From Rhizophlyctis rosea (Eukaryota; Chytridiomycota; Chytridiomycetes; Rhizophlyctidales; Rhizophlyctidaceae), in assembly GCA_027596075.1 (NCBI GenBank), contig JADGJC010000023.1:1-64000 (forward strand): DNA of 64,000 nucleotides, given 5' to 3'. Both the position numbers and the translations under genes were made by a program. A model generated the notes under the pieces. It saw nothing but the letters and a program-made list of their open reading frames with translations, did not search any database and was not told the origin of the DNA. Shown one piece after another: positions 10,918 through 23,727 of this stretch; the first letter of the stretch is position 1, and every line of letters begins with the position of its first letter.

Positions 10918-12011
10918 AGACGGTCAGCTGTACGTTAATTGATACCACAAATAAAAAAAAAGTTAAAAGAACAATTTCTTTCGACACGGAGGAGGAGTGT
11001 CTCAATGTTTTCGGTTGCCTTCAAAAGACTTGGATCTGAGTGATCTGGTTTAATGACAGCATGATTGTTTGTCATTTGCCATTCAGCTTGGATGACCCAA
11101 CGCGAGCTGCATCATTTTACGTTGCATTGCCCAAAATCTGACCCCTTCAATGTCCAATTGCATACGACATTATTTGTGAGAAAGTGGTCTGCTCCATGAT
11201 GTAAATGAACGGGCGTAAGATTGCGACGGCTTTGTGATCATTTGGAATGCACTTCACCCGAAAGGAAACAGCGTCCCGTTCCATCGTTCTCTCCAACGCC
11301 TCCTCCATCTTATACGACGGCTCATACCTCAAAATCCTTTCCACCTTACTACAATCAAATACCTATTACTCGTAATAATCTGCAACCTAAACGCCGCAAG
11401 CGTCCATCCAGCTCATGTACTTCTACTCCTGTCACCCATTACAGAGTTGGGCTTGGCATCACCATATCATCCTTCTTCGACGATGTCCGCATCTCCTAGG
11501 ACCTGATCCTGACTATCTCGTCATTCGACAACCAAACCCAAAATGGCGAGACCTCTCTTTTCATGCAGCTAAACACCATCCACCACAATATCGCATCTTT
11601 TCTCCAATGATCAACCACACTTTTTCAACTCCTACTTCGCAGCCCTGGAATATACCGACAATTTTCAAACAGATCACATTGCTGCTTGCGGTCGCCATGG
11701 TTCACATCCTAAAAATAGGATGCACCTTAGTGAGAGGCAAAGGGTCACGACGTTTGCCTTGTCCCCAGACGTCCAAACAACAACTGTGATTTCACATCCG
11801 TGCAAATCTCTCAAGGCTGAAACTTTTGCACATCGCAGCCCATGGGTAAGGAACCGGATCACGAGCAGGAAATGCCAAGATCCACTTCAAACACAAACCT
11901 TCCCTCTCCATCTCCATATATTCAAATATATTCACATCCAAACCCCCAAACCACACATCACAAAAACCACAAAACGATCTACACCACCCACCCCAACATC
12001 CAACCCCCACA
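10918..12011. other. Intergenic region between convergent genes
   Basis: 1.1 kb holding the 3' sides of the F-box/zinc-ribbon gene (+) and TPP2 (-). I see no supported gene, RNA or repeat. Confidence 0.5.
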
Positions 12012-15000
12012 CTAAAAAGGCGCCCACCCCTCCCTAACCCTAACAGCCCCCCACCTCTCCTCCAACCCCTCCCAAACACCCCACCCCAACCCCCTCAAAA
12101 GCTCCCTCCTCTCCCCAAGCACCTTCCTGTACACCTCCCCATCCCCAGCATTCTTCTTATCCTCAGCCCACTTATTAACACCCTTCAGCGCCGTAGCGTA
12201 CAACCCCTTCCTTCTCTGCCTCCAGCTCCAAAGAAGGAGGTACTTCCCATCCCCCGTCGGGGGGGAGGAGTCGACCCATTTTGAGAGAGAGGTGAGGGTT
12301 GTGTCGAGGGTTGTGAGGAGGATGGGGATGTCGGTTGGGAGGGTGGGCGTGTAAATGGAGGGGTAGGGTGATTTCGTGGTGGGAGCGTCTTTGGTTGCGT
12401 CGTCAGTCTTGCCTTCCCTATCCTTCTTCTCCAACCCAACAATCAACTCCTTCACCGCCCTCCCCTTAGCCTGATAAGCACTCACAACCGCCTCCTTCCT
12501 CCTCTCATTCTCCTTCTTCAAATTCTTCTCCTTCTCCCCACCATTCGCCGTGTCATGTTTGGTTCCGAAATACACCGCCAACTCCCTCTCATCAACAATC
12601 TCCAAAATCCTCTCCGAAACCCCAACAACTTGCTTCAACAAATCACTCGGCGACCCACCACCTCCCGAACTCTTCTCAGCCTTATCAACAGCCTCACTCA
12701 AAACATCCAACTTCGCCATCCAATACGGTAAATGATCCGGATACTCCCCTTCCAACTGCTTCATCAACGCCTCCCTACTCTCTTCCTTCTTCATCTTCTT
12801 CAGCCACCCAATCTGCAAATCCCTCGTAGCCTCCTTCAAAAGCACCGCATCCTCCTTCGGCGGTTCCTTCTCCCCACTACCTCCACCCTCCTCATTAGCT
12901 TTAGCTTCCGGCGGAACAATCCACGCAACACTATAAAGCGTCCCATCAGCTTTCTTCTCCCCACCCTGCACCTCCATTTTCCCAACCAACAAATCGCCCT
13001 GCTTAGCATCTTTAGGCAACCCACCAGAAAGCTCGCTCCCAACCCAAAACACCGTCCTCTCTCCGCGCTGCAGGACTTTTTTCTTGAAGGCTGCGTCGCC
13101 TTCCGTTGTGCCCGTCACGGCGTGCCCGAGGCGGGAGTAGGTCGTTAGGGAGAGGGACTTGGAGAGGGAGACATCGAGGGTTAGGACTGTGGAGGTGTAT
13201 TTATCTAAAGTTTCGACGGAGGCGCTTTGGATTTGGACCCGGATCGTGTATGTCCCGTCGCTGAGTTTGACGGCTTTTGGGTAGATGTCCTATTGAAGGG
13301 GGAGAATCGACCGGATGTTTAGTTAGTGATGAATACTCACACACCCCAAAATCACATATCGTCGGCTTCTTACCAAAGCCTTACCGACCTGATAAGACAA
13401 AGACCGCTTGTTGCTATCAAACACTATAAACAAAAACGGCCCACCATCCAGTCAGTCCTCAAAAGAACAGAAAACACTCCGAGAAACACGCAACATACCA
13501 ATCAAAGCAAAACTCTCCACAGCAGCATCATACAACACATCATTAAACTTCGGAAACCTAGGCGTAACATTCGTCCCCGACCCAGCATCCGTTAATTTAA
13601 CCGAATACGTCAACACCAACTGATGCAACTGCCTCGAATCCGGCAAGACGTCCCGACTCTTCAACGGACTAATCTGACTCTCCGTCGGGCGGATAAACCT
13701 CCTTAAAGTATCTGCAACAGAAGAAAATTCACCATCAACACTCCCATCACCTACCACTCCCCAAACCCCTCCAACAAAAACTCACCAAAACTAACACTAG
13801 GACTCACAACCTCCTTCCGAACCGGCGCACACAAATCCACCCTCGAAAACCCATGGTTGCCCGAATTCAAATACACCAAATCACCTCCACTCCCACTCGA
13901 ACTGCCCAACCCCCCGCTTGTAGCTACGGACACCGCTGCCAAGATCCCGTGGAACTTTAGCTCGATGCTGACGTTCGTCTTGCCAAGGGAGGACCAGAAT
14001 TGGGCGAGGCAGACCTGTCGGGAGGGAGGGACAATGGCACATGGCATCAGGATGGGGATATCGTCCATTATTGGTAAATCATCTGTCCCGCCATACCTCC
14101 AAAGCAACATTCGACAAAACAGGGAACAGCTTCGTGTACGTGCTCTCCTCCGAGCTACTGCTGCCGCCCGACGACGCTAGCGAGAACGCGTACTCGTGCT
14201 CAAATTTGGGGTAGCGGGTTTGCTGTAATGGGCAGTCAGTAAGAGAGTTCACACTTGTTCCAAGCTCGTTCCGCAGGCGAGAGAACATCACCGGCTGCAA
14301 CTGCATCAAATGCACAATAAACCTCGCGGGCGTGTCCCGATTTTGTGATCGGACCGTGATTTCTAAATACGTCACAAAAAAAATCAAATGCAATTAGCAC
14401 CTGCCTCGCACCACCACCACCCACCAAACATCACCACCCACACCCCATCACCCACCAGCAAAATTCGCTCCCGCAGGCACACCAATAAACCTCCTCTCAA
14501 TCGTCCCCGGCTCAAACCGTATCCCCTCCCACCGATACAAGCTCTCATTCGCATTCAAGTCCACCGGCTGCGGCTTGCACACCGTCACGGGAACTTGGAA
14601 CAGCGGACCTAGAGCCTTATTGTTCGTGTCGTACCCGATTACTTGCCCGAAGTGGAAGCCGGGTTGGAGGGAGCGTGGGTCGATGCGGAGGGTGAAGCCT
14701 CGGCCTGTGGTGATGTGTTAGATGATGCGGCGGGGAATGTTGGTACGCGTATGGGTTCTTACCGCCGTTGTTGAGATGCACAAACTCCGGTGCGCTTTCG
14801 GTCGTAACATACACGGTCAGTATCGATCCCGCGCAATCACCAACAACCAAGCCAACCATACCTAATCCACCTCTCCGTCGGAACCAATGCAACCTTCGCC
14901 TCCATAACAAGCTTAACAGCATTCTGGCTAGGCTCATCCGCCTTCGGGAATTTCGGCTGCACATTGACCTGGATAGTCTGCACATCATTCGTCTCGTCCA

Positions 15001-17507
15001 AATCTCGAAGGTAGATCCCGCGCGCTTTGGACTTCTCCGGTAGGGTGATCTATCAAAGGGTCAGGCAAGCAGCGGGAGATGTCAGTGAAGTTGTCCCAGC
15101 GTGAAGACCTAGCTGTTAGAGTTTGACTCACATCATAATGAACATCATAATTCCCCAACTTCCCACGCTCCGCCAACAGATGGTCCCAAGCCTTCTCGAC
15201 CTGAATGAACGGCACGCGATGCTGGTCCTGGATGTCCTTTCCGGTATTGACAATTGCCGCCTTGATTCGGTATGGGTTGTACGGGATGCCTTCGGCTTTC
15301 AAGCCTGAAAGAAGCTGGAATAAAAGAAAGTGAGACCGATTGGTTGATTGAGCGAAAAAGTCAAGTGTACGACGACTTACCAAAGCGACGCAACCGCAGC
15401 AGTTGGGACTGGACATGGATGTGCCGTTCATGAGTTGTGCGTTCTGGATGGTGTATTGGGGGACACTGGTGATGGCCGCTCCGGGCGCGAAGATGTCCAC
15501 GCCTGCAACGATGATGAGCATTACTAGCTCTCTCTGATTTCTTGGGGAGGATACCAAAAAACATACCAACATCGCCATCCGCCGTCGGACCCCTCGAAGT
15601 CCACGTGTACGGCCGTTCCTCCACACTCTCCAAAAGCGCATACTCTGACTCCATCATCCCCCTCGTCACATACGCCCCAACACCAATAACACCACTAGTC
15701 GTCCCACCCGGCGCACCAACAGTCGTCAATGCCGGACCAGCATTCCCCGCCGACGACAGCACCACGCATCCAGCCTTGTTCACCACTTCGTCCCGGAGCA
15801 GTTCTATGAAGCGGCCGTAGTCTGGCACGCCGGCGGCTTCACCGTAGGAGATATTTGCGGTGTCGATCTTGAGACGGGCTAGTTCGATGGCAGCGCGGAC
15901 GAGGCCGGAGCCCGTTTCCATGGACCCTAGTCTGGTGTCGCCGATTTTGAGGGAGACGATTTGGGCGCCGGGTGCAACCTATGGGTGATGGAAAATTGAG
16001 CCAATGCGCCCGTGCAAAGCTTGATTCTAGCCCAAAATAGTTACTCCATTCAAACGGGAATCATCCGGATAATGCGCCGCCGAAATAGCCGCGACATGCG
16101 TTCCATGCGACCCGGCCAATGTAACAATGCTCAACGTCTCGCCCTCATCGTAAATGTTGACAGAAAAGTTCAGCATGGAGTCGTTGCCGAATCGTGAATA
16201 CTCGAGCTCATCGGCGAAATTGGTCAACAGTTTCGCCTTTGTCAAGTCTCCGCTCTCGTTTACGTCAATGGCCGCCCGCCATTTCTCGCCGTCGTGGAAG
16301 ACAACGCAGTCCTTTTGTGGGTCAATACGATGTCGGCAAGCGGTCGGCAAGGGGTACTACTATCAAAAATGTTCATTTGACTTACAATTAAGCGACCAGG
16401 GTTCTCATATGACTTCCATTGATCTTTGAGCACTTCTAGTCTAGCTTTGTGCTCATTCTTCATCTGCTGTTGTTCCTCGTTCGGAGACGGGTTGGCCGCG
16501 TCAAATTGAGCAGCTTCATTTTGCACCTTGGTGACGAGGGCGTGGTGCTCGACTTCAAACTTTTTTTTCTCCTCCTTTTGAGAGCGTGAGATGACAGCTT
16601 GTCAGCTGTGCGCTTTCTGGTCGCACTTGTCGAAGGGTGCCTTACCTTTGCTAATCGGTCCCACAATCCTTTAGGAAATAGGTCGTTCGAGTTTTTCACT
16701 CCCAGCCGATATTTGCCGGTTGGGTTCTTCCAATCTCCGAGGACGAGCTTCCTACCGGAGAGTCCGGTGATCAATCGTTTTCCACCTTCTTCTGTTGCCT
16801 CCAGCACCGTCGTACATGGAACATCGCCGGACCTAATAAACTCATGAGAAACGACGTTATCGTATAGTCAGAAGTGACCAACACTTGCCCAGTGCAGTCA
16901 ATGATGTTAATGACCTTTGGCTTGCCATCTGTTGTCACCTATGCACGAGAGTCATCAGTGTTTTGTACGACCAACACTCTCCCAGTCCGCCAAGAACCCA
17001 ACCCAACCCAACCCAACTTCACCCAACCAACCCCACTCCCGCGGGCTAGGCAGTTCCACCGCTTCGCGGCGCGGGAATGTCCACCGCTTCGCTCCAGTCC
17101 CAACCCGCGGGCATATCACCAACCACCACTCCCACCCACCACTCCCACCCACCACTTCCACCCACCACTCCCACCCACCACTTCCACCCACCACTTCCAC
17201 CCACCACTTCCACCCACCACTTCCACCCACCCAAACCCCAAATCCCAACTCCCCTCCTCACCTGTAGTCCGGGAGCTCCCGGATCCACACCGGTATCAAG
17301 AATAGCAATCACAACTCCTCTGCCATCATATTCGGGATGCGCGCGTATGAAGGATGCCGATTGCGTTTCCTGGGAGAAGTTTATCACTCAATGACACAAG
17401 TTCATTTCCTTTTCTATGAGGGTCGCTCCCACTTGAAAAGTTACCTCCTTTGGCAGCAACCCGTCAACGGGAAAGTCACGCACGGAGCCATACACGCTGG
17501 GAGGCAT
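12012..17507 (-). CDS. TPP2: Tripeptidyl-peptidase II (subtilisin-type)
   Basis: Seventeen exons were traced with consistent phases (17507..17445, 17369..17262, 16938..16889, 16832..16646, 16574..16386, 16311..16045, 15978..15567, 15502..15381, 15314..15132, 15049..14862, 14794..14763, 14704..14456, 14362..14097, 14014..13786, 13711..13499, 13423..13374, 13289..12012), about 1361 aa. The subtilisin triad is intact: Asp in [12 protein letters not shown], His in GSHGTHVA, Ser in [12 protein letters not shown]2 is a giant cytosolic exopeptidase that trims tripeptides downstream of the proteasome. Intron 3 has a GC-AG border (GCAAGT donor at 16888), forced by frame. The 16th donor is ambiguous (after TCTTATCAG or 15 bp later). 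An in-frame upstream ATG at 17765 would add an Arg/Ser-rich leader that could target mitochondria. Confidence 0.92.
17119..17231. repeat. 13-bp minisatellite inside TPP2 intron 2
   Basis: About eight or nine copies of CCACCACTYCCAC lie in the 323 bp intron 17261-16939, the longest intron of the gene. All three frames across it are open and give His/Pro/Thr-rich shadow frames; the repeat is removed by splicing. Confidence 0.8.
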
Positions 17508-18324
17508 GTCTAAAGCCGCGGTTGTGCGTGTATCGGAGTGGAGAAGTCTGTTGCGGTTACTCGACACGCGTGATTTGAGGCTGAATGTTGAATGAGTGCG
17601 GGAGAGCGTTGCAGTTGCGATGCGAATGGGCACAACTTGAGGTGCTGCAGTGTGAATCCGGGCGACTTGGCAGTACTTTGCCTGCGGTAGTCGACCTATA
17701 TATGCGCTGTGTTGTGATAGTATATATCTGATCCTGCCCGGTTGTGGGATCAGCTTCATTCTCATCCGCCAGCTGAGAGCGTGGGAAAATTGCAACAAGA
17801 ATTGTTTACCCTGGTCCGTATGGTCGATCCTTTGGGACTGCTTGCATGCTTGTGCCACCAATTTGCCTTATTAGGTGTTTTGAGTTAAGAGTGGCACACA
17901 GCGTGAATCACTATGATTCATTGTGCACCTCTTATGTAATCCGCAGTCACATGCGCCATGGTGGCCCTTGAATTTCACTGACTGCAAATCTCCGACAGTG
18001 CTGTGCAGCTTCAAAAAGCGGAGCAACTTTTGACAGCCCGGTTGCACATTCTCTCCTTCTGACACACATGACACACACAATAAAAGAAGAAAACTACATA
18101 GCCATATAGGCACCTCGGACACATATAATCAAACACCGACAGGGCATACTGCTGTTCATACAACGAGAGCTTCACGCACAAGTGTCTTTTCAACACTCGG
18201 AGTCGGTAAGTAGAGGGGTGGACAGCTCGCACGGTTTGAAACCCATTGCATTGGAGGTCAAACACAAAGAACTTGCGTAATCTAATCCCAACTAAATTTA
18301 CAGCCTCCAAAACTCAATCCCACA
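17508..18324. promoter_or_regulatory. Divergent promoter region TPP2 / Sts1
   Basis: 0.8 kb between the TPP2 start (-) and the Sts1 start (+). Its left part may encode a longer TPP2 leader up to 17765. No specific binding site is recognised. Confidence 0.45.
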
Positions 18325-19342
18325 ATGCACACCCCACAACTCCCAACCCAAACCACCTCCCCCCACCTCCGCCGCAAACGCAAACAAACCCCCCAAACCC
18401 CAACAACAAAAAAAAAAAAAAAACAACAAAAGCCTATCAAAAAAACAAAACCGCATATTTAAATAATTACGCAAACATACAAAAAAAAAATTTGTTTTAG
18501 GATNNNNNNNNNNCCCCGGCCCAACCCCCCAAATCCTCGAACAAGAACGCCTCCTCCGCGCCCACCGTCTCCTCTCCTCCCTCGAAAAAGACTCCCTAAT
18601 CCACATAATAACAACCCTAGTATCCACCAACCCCTCCCTAGAACCCCAAGTCACATCCCTCCTCCCCCATCCAACCCTCGCCTCATCCCGCACACTCCTC
18701 GAAGACGCCCAAAAACGTCTCTCAGAATCCTACCCCTACAGCAAATGGGGCTCAGACCGCACCTCCGACTACGCCTACAACCGCATCCGCCCCCACCTAA
18801 CACACCTCCGCACCCTAATCCTCAACCACCTAGACACATTCACCCTCCCCTCCTCCTACCCCCTCGAAACCCACCACGAATACCCCCAAACATCATTCAC
18901 ATACCTCCACCTAGCCCTAACAACCCTCCACTCCCTCCCCACCTTCCAATCCCCCGCCAACAACGACCAAAAACACTCCCTCTACGCCCGCATCGCAACA
19001 TCCTACCGCACAGTCATAACAGAAGTCGCCCGTCGCGTCCGGGACGAAGGCAAGATGTTTTCTGCGGCCATGGTCGGGGAGTGGGCTAAGAACCTCTATG
19101 ACCACTGTGTGGTTGTTTCCGGTGGTCAGGGACAAACGGACCAATTCGGATTATGGGACGCGTGGGAGGCGTTTAGGATGCAGTTGGGGTGGTTGATTGG
19201 GTTGTATCCTCCTTCTCCTGCTCAGGGTGTTTTCGGTGTCTCGGCATCGCCAGGGCATATGCATTATCCTGTTGTGGGTGGTGGTGGTGCGCCGGTTTTG
19301 GGTGGGATGGGCATGGCGATGGGATGGGGTGCTGCTTCGTAG
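18325..19342 (+). CDS. STS1: Cut8/Sts1-family nuclear proteasome tether (contains assembly gap)
   Basis: Downstream of a 10-N gap the frame from 18513 to the TAG at 19340-19342 shows the Cut8/Sts1 core: a LEKDSL helix, then PYSKWGSDRTSDYAYNRIRP, which is characteristic. The family anchors 26S proteasomes at the nuclear envelope and is itself short-lived. The N terminus is taken from the ATG at 18325, which gives a basic, NLS-like stretch (RRKRK, then a Lys run) before a stop at 18460; a probable acceptor TTTTAG at 18500 precedes the gap, so an intron lies in between. The exact 5' structure cannot be fixed. The C-terminal tail is Gly/Met-rich. Confidence 0.8.
18504..18513. other. Assembly gap (10 N)
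   Basis: Ten undetermined bases follow a very A-rich stretch inside the Sts1 gene. The gap length is probably a placeholder. Confidence 0.95.
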
Positions 19343-19380
19343 ATTGGTTTTGTTTGTGTGTCTGGGAGTTTCGGGGGAGT

Positions 19381-19563
19381 GCGAGGCCTTTGGGGATGCA
19401 GTTGGGGTGGTTGAGTGGGTTGTTTATTCCTGCTCGGGGTGTTGCGGGTGGTGTGCACGCACAGCCAGGGCATATGCATTATCTTGTTGTGGGTGGTGGT
19501 GGTGCACCAGCTTTTGGTGGGATGGCGATGGGTTGGGGTGCTGGTCCTTCGCTTGCTTCGTGA
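19381..19563 (+). pseudogene. Tandem duplicate of the Sts1 terminal ~60 codons
   Basis: This stretch repeats 19166-19342 closely. It encodes MQLGWLSGL, then PGHMHYLVVGGGGAP and GGMAMGWGAG before its own TGA, against MQLGWLIGL, PGHMHYPVVGGGGAP and GGMGMAMGWG in the gene. It begins 39 bp after the Sts1 stop and keeps an open frame. It could be an alternative last exon or a decaying duplicate. No start codon or upstream exon of its own is seen. Confidence 0.7.
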
Positions 19564-19869
19564 ATATGGTGCTTGATTGTTTGTGGGGTTTCATGTATAC
19601 TTGAGGATAAACATCCTGCCTTGGCTCTCCAATAAAATTCGTATTTGTTTTTCAAGGTATCAATAATGGAAAGAAGTGCGCATCGGGGCATCTCATCGGA
19701 CTACAGGCCCTCGATCATTGGGAAAGTGTGAAAAATCTTTACATCTCGCCCTTCTGTCACCTTCCAGCAAACACAACGTCCCATCTCCCTGTTCTCTACT
19801 TGCAACTTCCATTTGTTACCAAAATACTATATTACAGTCATTCACAACTTATTCTAACTCCTAAGAGTC

Positions 19870-22800
19870 TCACTCCTCATCACTCTCCTCCTCCTCCTCC
19901 TCCTCATCATCATCATCATCGTCATCCTCATCCTCCTCCTCCGCCTCCTGCAGCCACTTCACCAACGGCGCCGCCTACCATCAAGGAATATAACGTCAGT
20001 CGCACATACTACAAACAAAAAAAGAACAAACCAAAAAAACACCAAGACAAAACCCCAAAAAACTACTCACCGCATCCCTCAACTTCCCCACAACCCCCGT
20101 CTCCCCCTTCAACCCCTGCCACCACCGAATCAACACATCCTCCTCTACAACATCATGCTCGTACACGGCTTTAAGGATGTGCACGAAGATCTTCGCATGT
20201 TCTTCATGCTCCACACAATACTCCTACCAAACATAAAAAAAAACCCATCCCAGTAAGAAAAAGCGTCATCCAAAAAAAAAAAAGTCATCACCCCACAATA
20301 ACTTCCATCAAAAGCACGCCAAAAAAAAAAAACCGACAAAAAAAAAAAAAAAAAAAGGAAACACCAACCTGCAAAATCCCCAAAACATGCCCCTGATCCT
20401 CCTCCCCATGCGTAAACCGTCCCACCAATTTCCCCCACTGCTTAAACACCCCTCCAACACTTCCAACCTTACTACAATCCACCCGCCCAAGCAAACTAGG
20501 TATAACAACCTCCCTCAAATCCGCAAACGTAATGTTCATCGCCATTTTCAAAGTATTCAACTCCAGCGCAGCAATGTCTATACTATGGTTCTCCGATACG
20601 GCTCGGTCAAGGGTTTGTTGGACTTCGCGTTTCCAGTCTTATGTGGGGGCAGGGTGTGAGTGAAAAGGAATGGGTTGACACACAACGAAAAAAACCAACT
20701 CACCATCACCACCTTCCTCCATCTCCTCATCCGACTCATCCTCCGATTCGTCGTCCTCGTCCAACTCGGGTACATACTCGTGTCCTGCAAATCAATTTTC
20801 GCACATGTAAACAAACCCTCATCCACTCTAACATCCCCTTATCAAAGCACGATAATCAACATCAAAACACTAACCAATAAACCCAAGCTCAACATTCCTC
20901 CGATCACCCTCTTCATCCTCATCCTCATCCTCCTCTTCCACCCACTTCACCCCCCGCCCGTCTTCGCCTAATAGCTGTACATCGACTGTTAGGTGCCACA
21001 ACAAAAACACAGGGGTGGAGTTAGGCAACACGAAATTCTGCAACGATTGCTTTCCAAAACGAAACGAAGAAACGGCCTAACACAATACTCACCCGCATCA
21101 CTCCCTCCACTCGCCTCCGACACCGAATCATCCGAATCGCCCGAAAGCGCCACACGAGTGTTGGCGGGGAGTGTCCGGCTGGCTCCAACCACCACCTGAC
21201 AAATCATCCACACATTAACATCAACCTCGTAGTTCCTTCCCGGATGAAAGCGCCCCGCGCAAAGCAAAGCTGGAACTCACATCCGAAGAAACCAGACACC
21301 CAGCCTGCAACACAACACCATCCCTCAACGTAACCCTATCCGCAACAATAGACCGCACAACCCGACAATTGTCTCCTATCGTTACACAGTTCCAGATGTA
21401 GGCGCCTTCGATGATTACGTTCGCACCTATGCGGACAGGTCATACGACGTTTAGCCACTCACGCTTTCGGATTCATATGACTATAACCCAGCACCAACGC
21501 GAACCCGAAAGAGGAAAATAATCTCCTCCCGAACAAACTCACCAATCCTACAATTCCTCCCAATAGTCGAATCAGATATCCGGGTGTTATCCCCAACCGT
21601 CGTCCCACTCCCTACCGCCACACGCTTCGCTAGCCGTGCTGATCTGGAGACCGAGTTGCATTCGACACAAATCATCAGTTTGGTGTACGTTGGAAAACGC
21701 GAAGAACATCAACACCAGCCGCACCTCGCTAAGCTCACGCCCTTCTCCTTATACAAATGCGGCGACGAATACTGGTACGTCTGCCCTTCCAAAAAATTCG
21801 AATCCGGACAGAGAGGGTAGGTCCATCGGCATAGGACGTCTTTGCTGCAAAGTCAAGGGCATCAAAAAGCAAATTTTAACAGAAAACAAAAACAGGAATC
21901 ACAGCGCATACCTAACAGAATCATACATCTGCGTCGTCGACACGCGCGCGGCGTAATGAGCGTCTAGGATGTGGGTGTAGATGGTTTTACCTAATAGGTC
22001 GGACTCTAGGATACCGCGGACAAAGTCCTTCCGCATGTCTTGGTAGTCAAAGTTTTCCGTGAAGAGCGCTGGCACCTACATAACCAGTCCACGCCCGCTC
22101 AGCGTCCAAAGCGTCCAAGCCACAACAGCGATGTAAATAAACAAAGGAAGCGCACACCCCACCTCAATATTGCAAATATCAATCTGACAATCGATCAAGT
22201 CGTTCCGGATGTCCACTTCGGGGTGTTTGGCAAAGACTTCGGTGCTGAGGAGGGCTTTGCGCTTGCGCGGGTAGGGTTCCATGGATTCCCAGCGGAGGCA
22301 TTCGCGCGTTTCGGCGTCGAGGATGAAGAGGGATTCTTCTCCTTTTGCTCTGTGGAATTTGGAGTTGGCATGGGTGTTTTGTTTCAATCAACCTTTTTCC
22401 CCACTCTCCTTCCATGTGTCCCTTGTGTCTTCGTCGTCAGAATCCCTGCCCCTCCCACCCCATCCCACCACGAACCCTCCGTCTTCTTCCCCCTCCAACC
22501 CTCGCCACCTTTCCCCCTGCTCCTTCCGCCCTCCCCCTTCCTCTCCATCTTCCCCTCGTGCTGATACAAACCTGGAACGATGCGTCGGAGAAGCTTGCTT
22601 CAAGACCATAGTCATGATCGCGTTTTTGTCGATCGTTCGTCGGGTCCTGGTGGCGACCTCAAAGTCAGAATTCCTCCCGTCCATCCAGGACATGGCTCAT
22701 GCAAATCACCCCACCTATGCTCGTCCAAGGCCTGCTCAAGACTGAAGTTTGCAATAACGTCTCCACTAACAAGGATGAAATCAGAATGAAGCAGTGATTT

Positions 22801-23345
22801 AGCGTCCATCTCGCGCAATGCGTCGCCCATGCTCATGAGCTCTTGCGAGACGATAGTTGTGACGCGCGGGAGGGTGGATTTGTTCCATTTTGATCCTCTG
22901 TGTGTGGGGAAGTTGATTTCTCCATATCAGCGAACGCGTTACTGTGAGGTGAGGAGCGCGCGCAACCGACCTTAGGTATTCCTTTATCTGCTCCGAGTGT
23001 GCACAGCAAACCACGAAGACTTCTTGTACTCCGGAGACGGCGAGGAATTCGAGGGTGTATTCGATGAGGGGGACGTTGGCGAGGGGGAGGAGACACTAGG
23101 GGCTTCAGTGAGCATCCATCCATACATCCATACGAAGCACGATTGTCAGTGCTACGAACTCTGGGTTTATCGTTTGTCAAAGGTTTGAAGCGCGAGTTGA
23201 AGCTGTCTGTGACGACGACGGCCTGCAAGATCTAAGATGGCGGGTGAAGCAGTCAGTGAGAAGTGTGCAGCGTGGATGTGTGTGAAGGTATTGGCTGTAC
23301 CTCGTCTGGCTCCAGGCCCTTTGAGGTGTCCTTCTTTGGCGGCAT
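19870..23345 (-). CDS. GCD6: Translation initiation factor eIF2B subunit epsilon
   Basis: A multi-exon gene; the first exons are 23345..23301, 23222..23160 and 23095 onward. The N-terminal nucleotidyltransferase-like domain is clear ([15 protein letters not shown], then [17 protein letters not shown] and [13 protein letters not shown]). A left-handed beta-helix of hexapeptide repeats follows ([19 protein letters not shown], then [19 protein letters not shown]). The C-terminal W2 domain ends in an acidic Asp/Glu tract, as is typical. It is the catalytic subunit that exchanges GDP on eIF2 in the cytosol. Some internal junctions are inferred only from conservation. Introns near 20.3 kb contain A-runs of up to 18 bases. 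Confidence 0.9.
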
Positions 23346-23727
23346 TGCGGTGTTGACGTGTGTCTATCCAAGAATAGACAATAGGGAATCGTGTGAGTAA
23401 AAATAGCAGTGGCCAGCGCGTTTTGGTCGACCTTGAGACTGAACCACCCAATGAGTCACTCGAGGGGAGGTGGTGCAGTTCATTGTGCCATGCCGCAATG
23501 GGCTTAGTGACGCCCTGCCGCATGAGCCAATAGATCGTGGGGCTGAGGAACTCACTAGTAAGCCACCATCCCATCCAACTTCCGACTCCCAGGCCAATGC
23601 ACACTCCACACCCTGCATTCTGATTTCTCACTTTCCGCAAATTCCCATTGCTGACCAGAATATCCCCTCAATTCACACCGTTCCTTCACATACCCCGTAA
23701 ACCCCCTTCCAACACAGAAAGCACGCC
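23346..23727. promoter_or_regulatory. Bidirectional promoter eIF2B-epsilon / QCR9
   Basis: Only 382 bp separate the two start codons, so both genes must share this region. No element is assigned. Confidence 0.6.

Noticed and set aside
14210..14240. 30-34 bp 'introns' inside TPP2 exon 13
   Set aside because: Too short for this gene's introns, and the frame is open and conserved straight through.
16955..17387. Several overlapping His/Pro/Thr- or Trp/Gly-rich frames
   Set aside because: They are translations of the intronic 13 bp minisatellite.
19189..19604. Two long frames of Trp/Gly/Val-rich sequence over the Sts1 3' end
   Set aside because: Shadow frames of the G-rich Sts1 tail; only their last part corresponds to the duplicated segment, reported separately.
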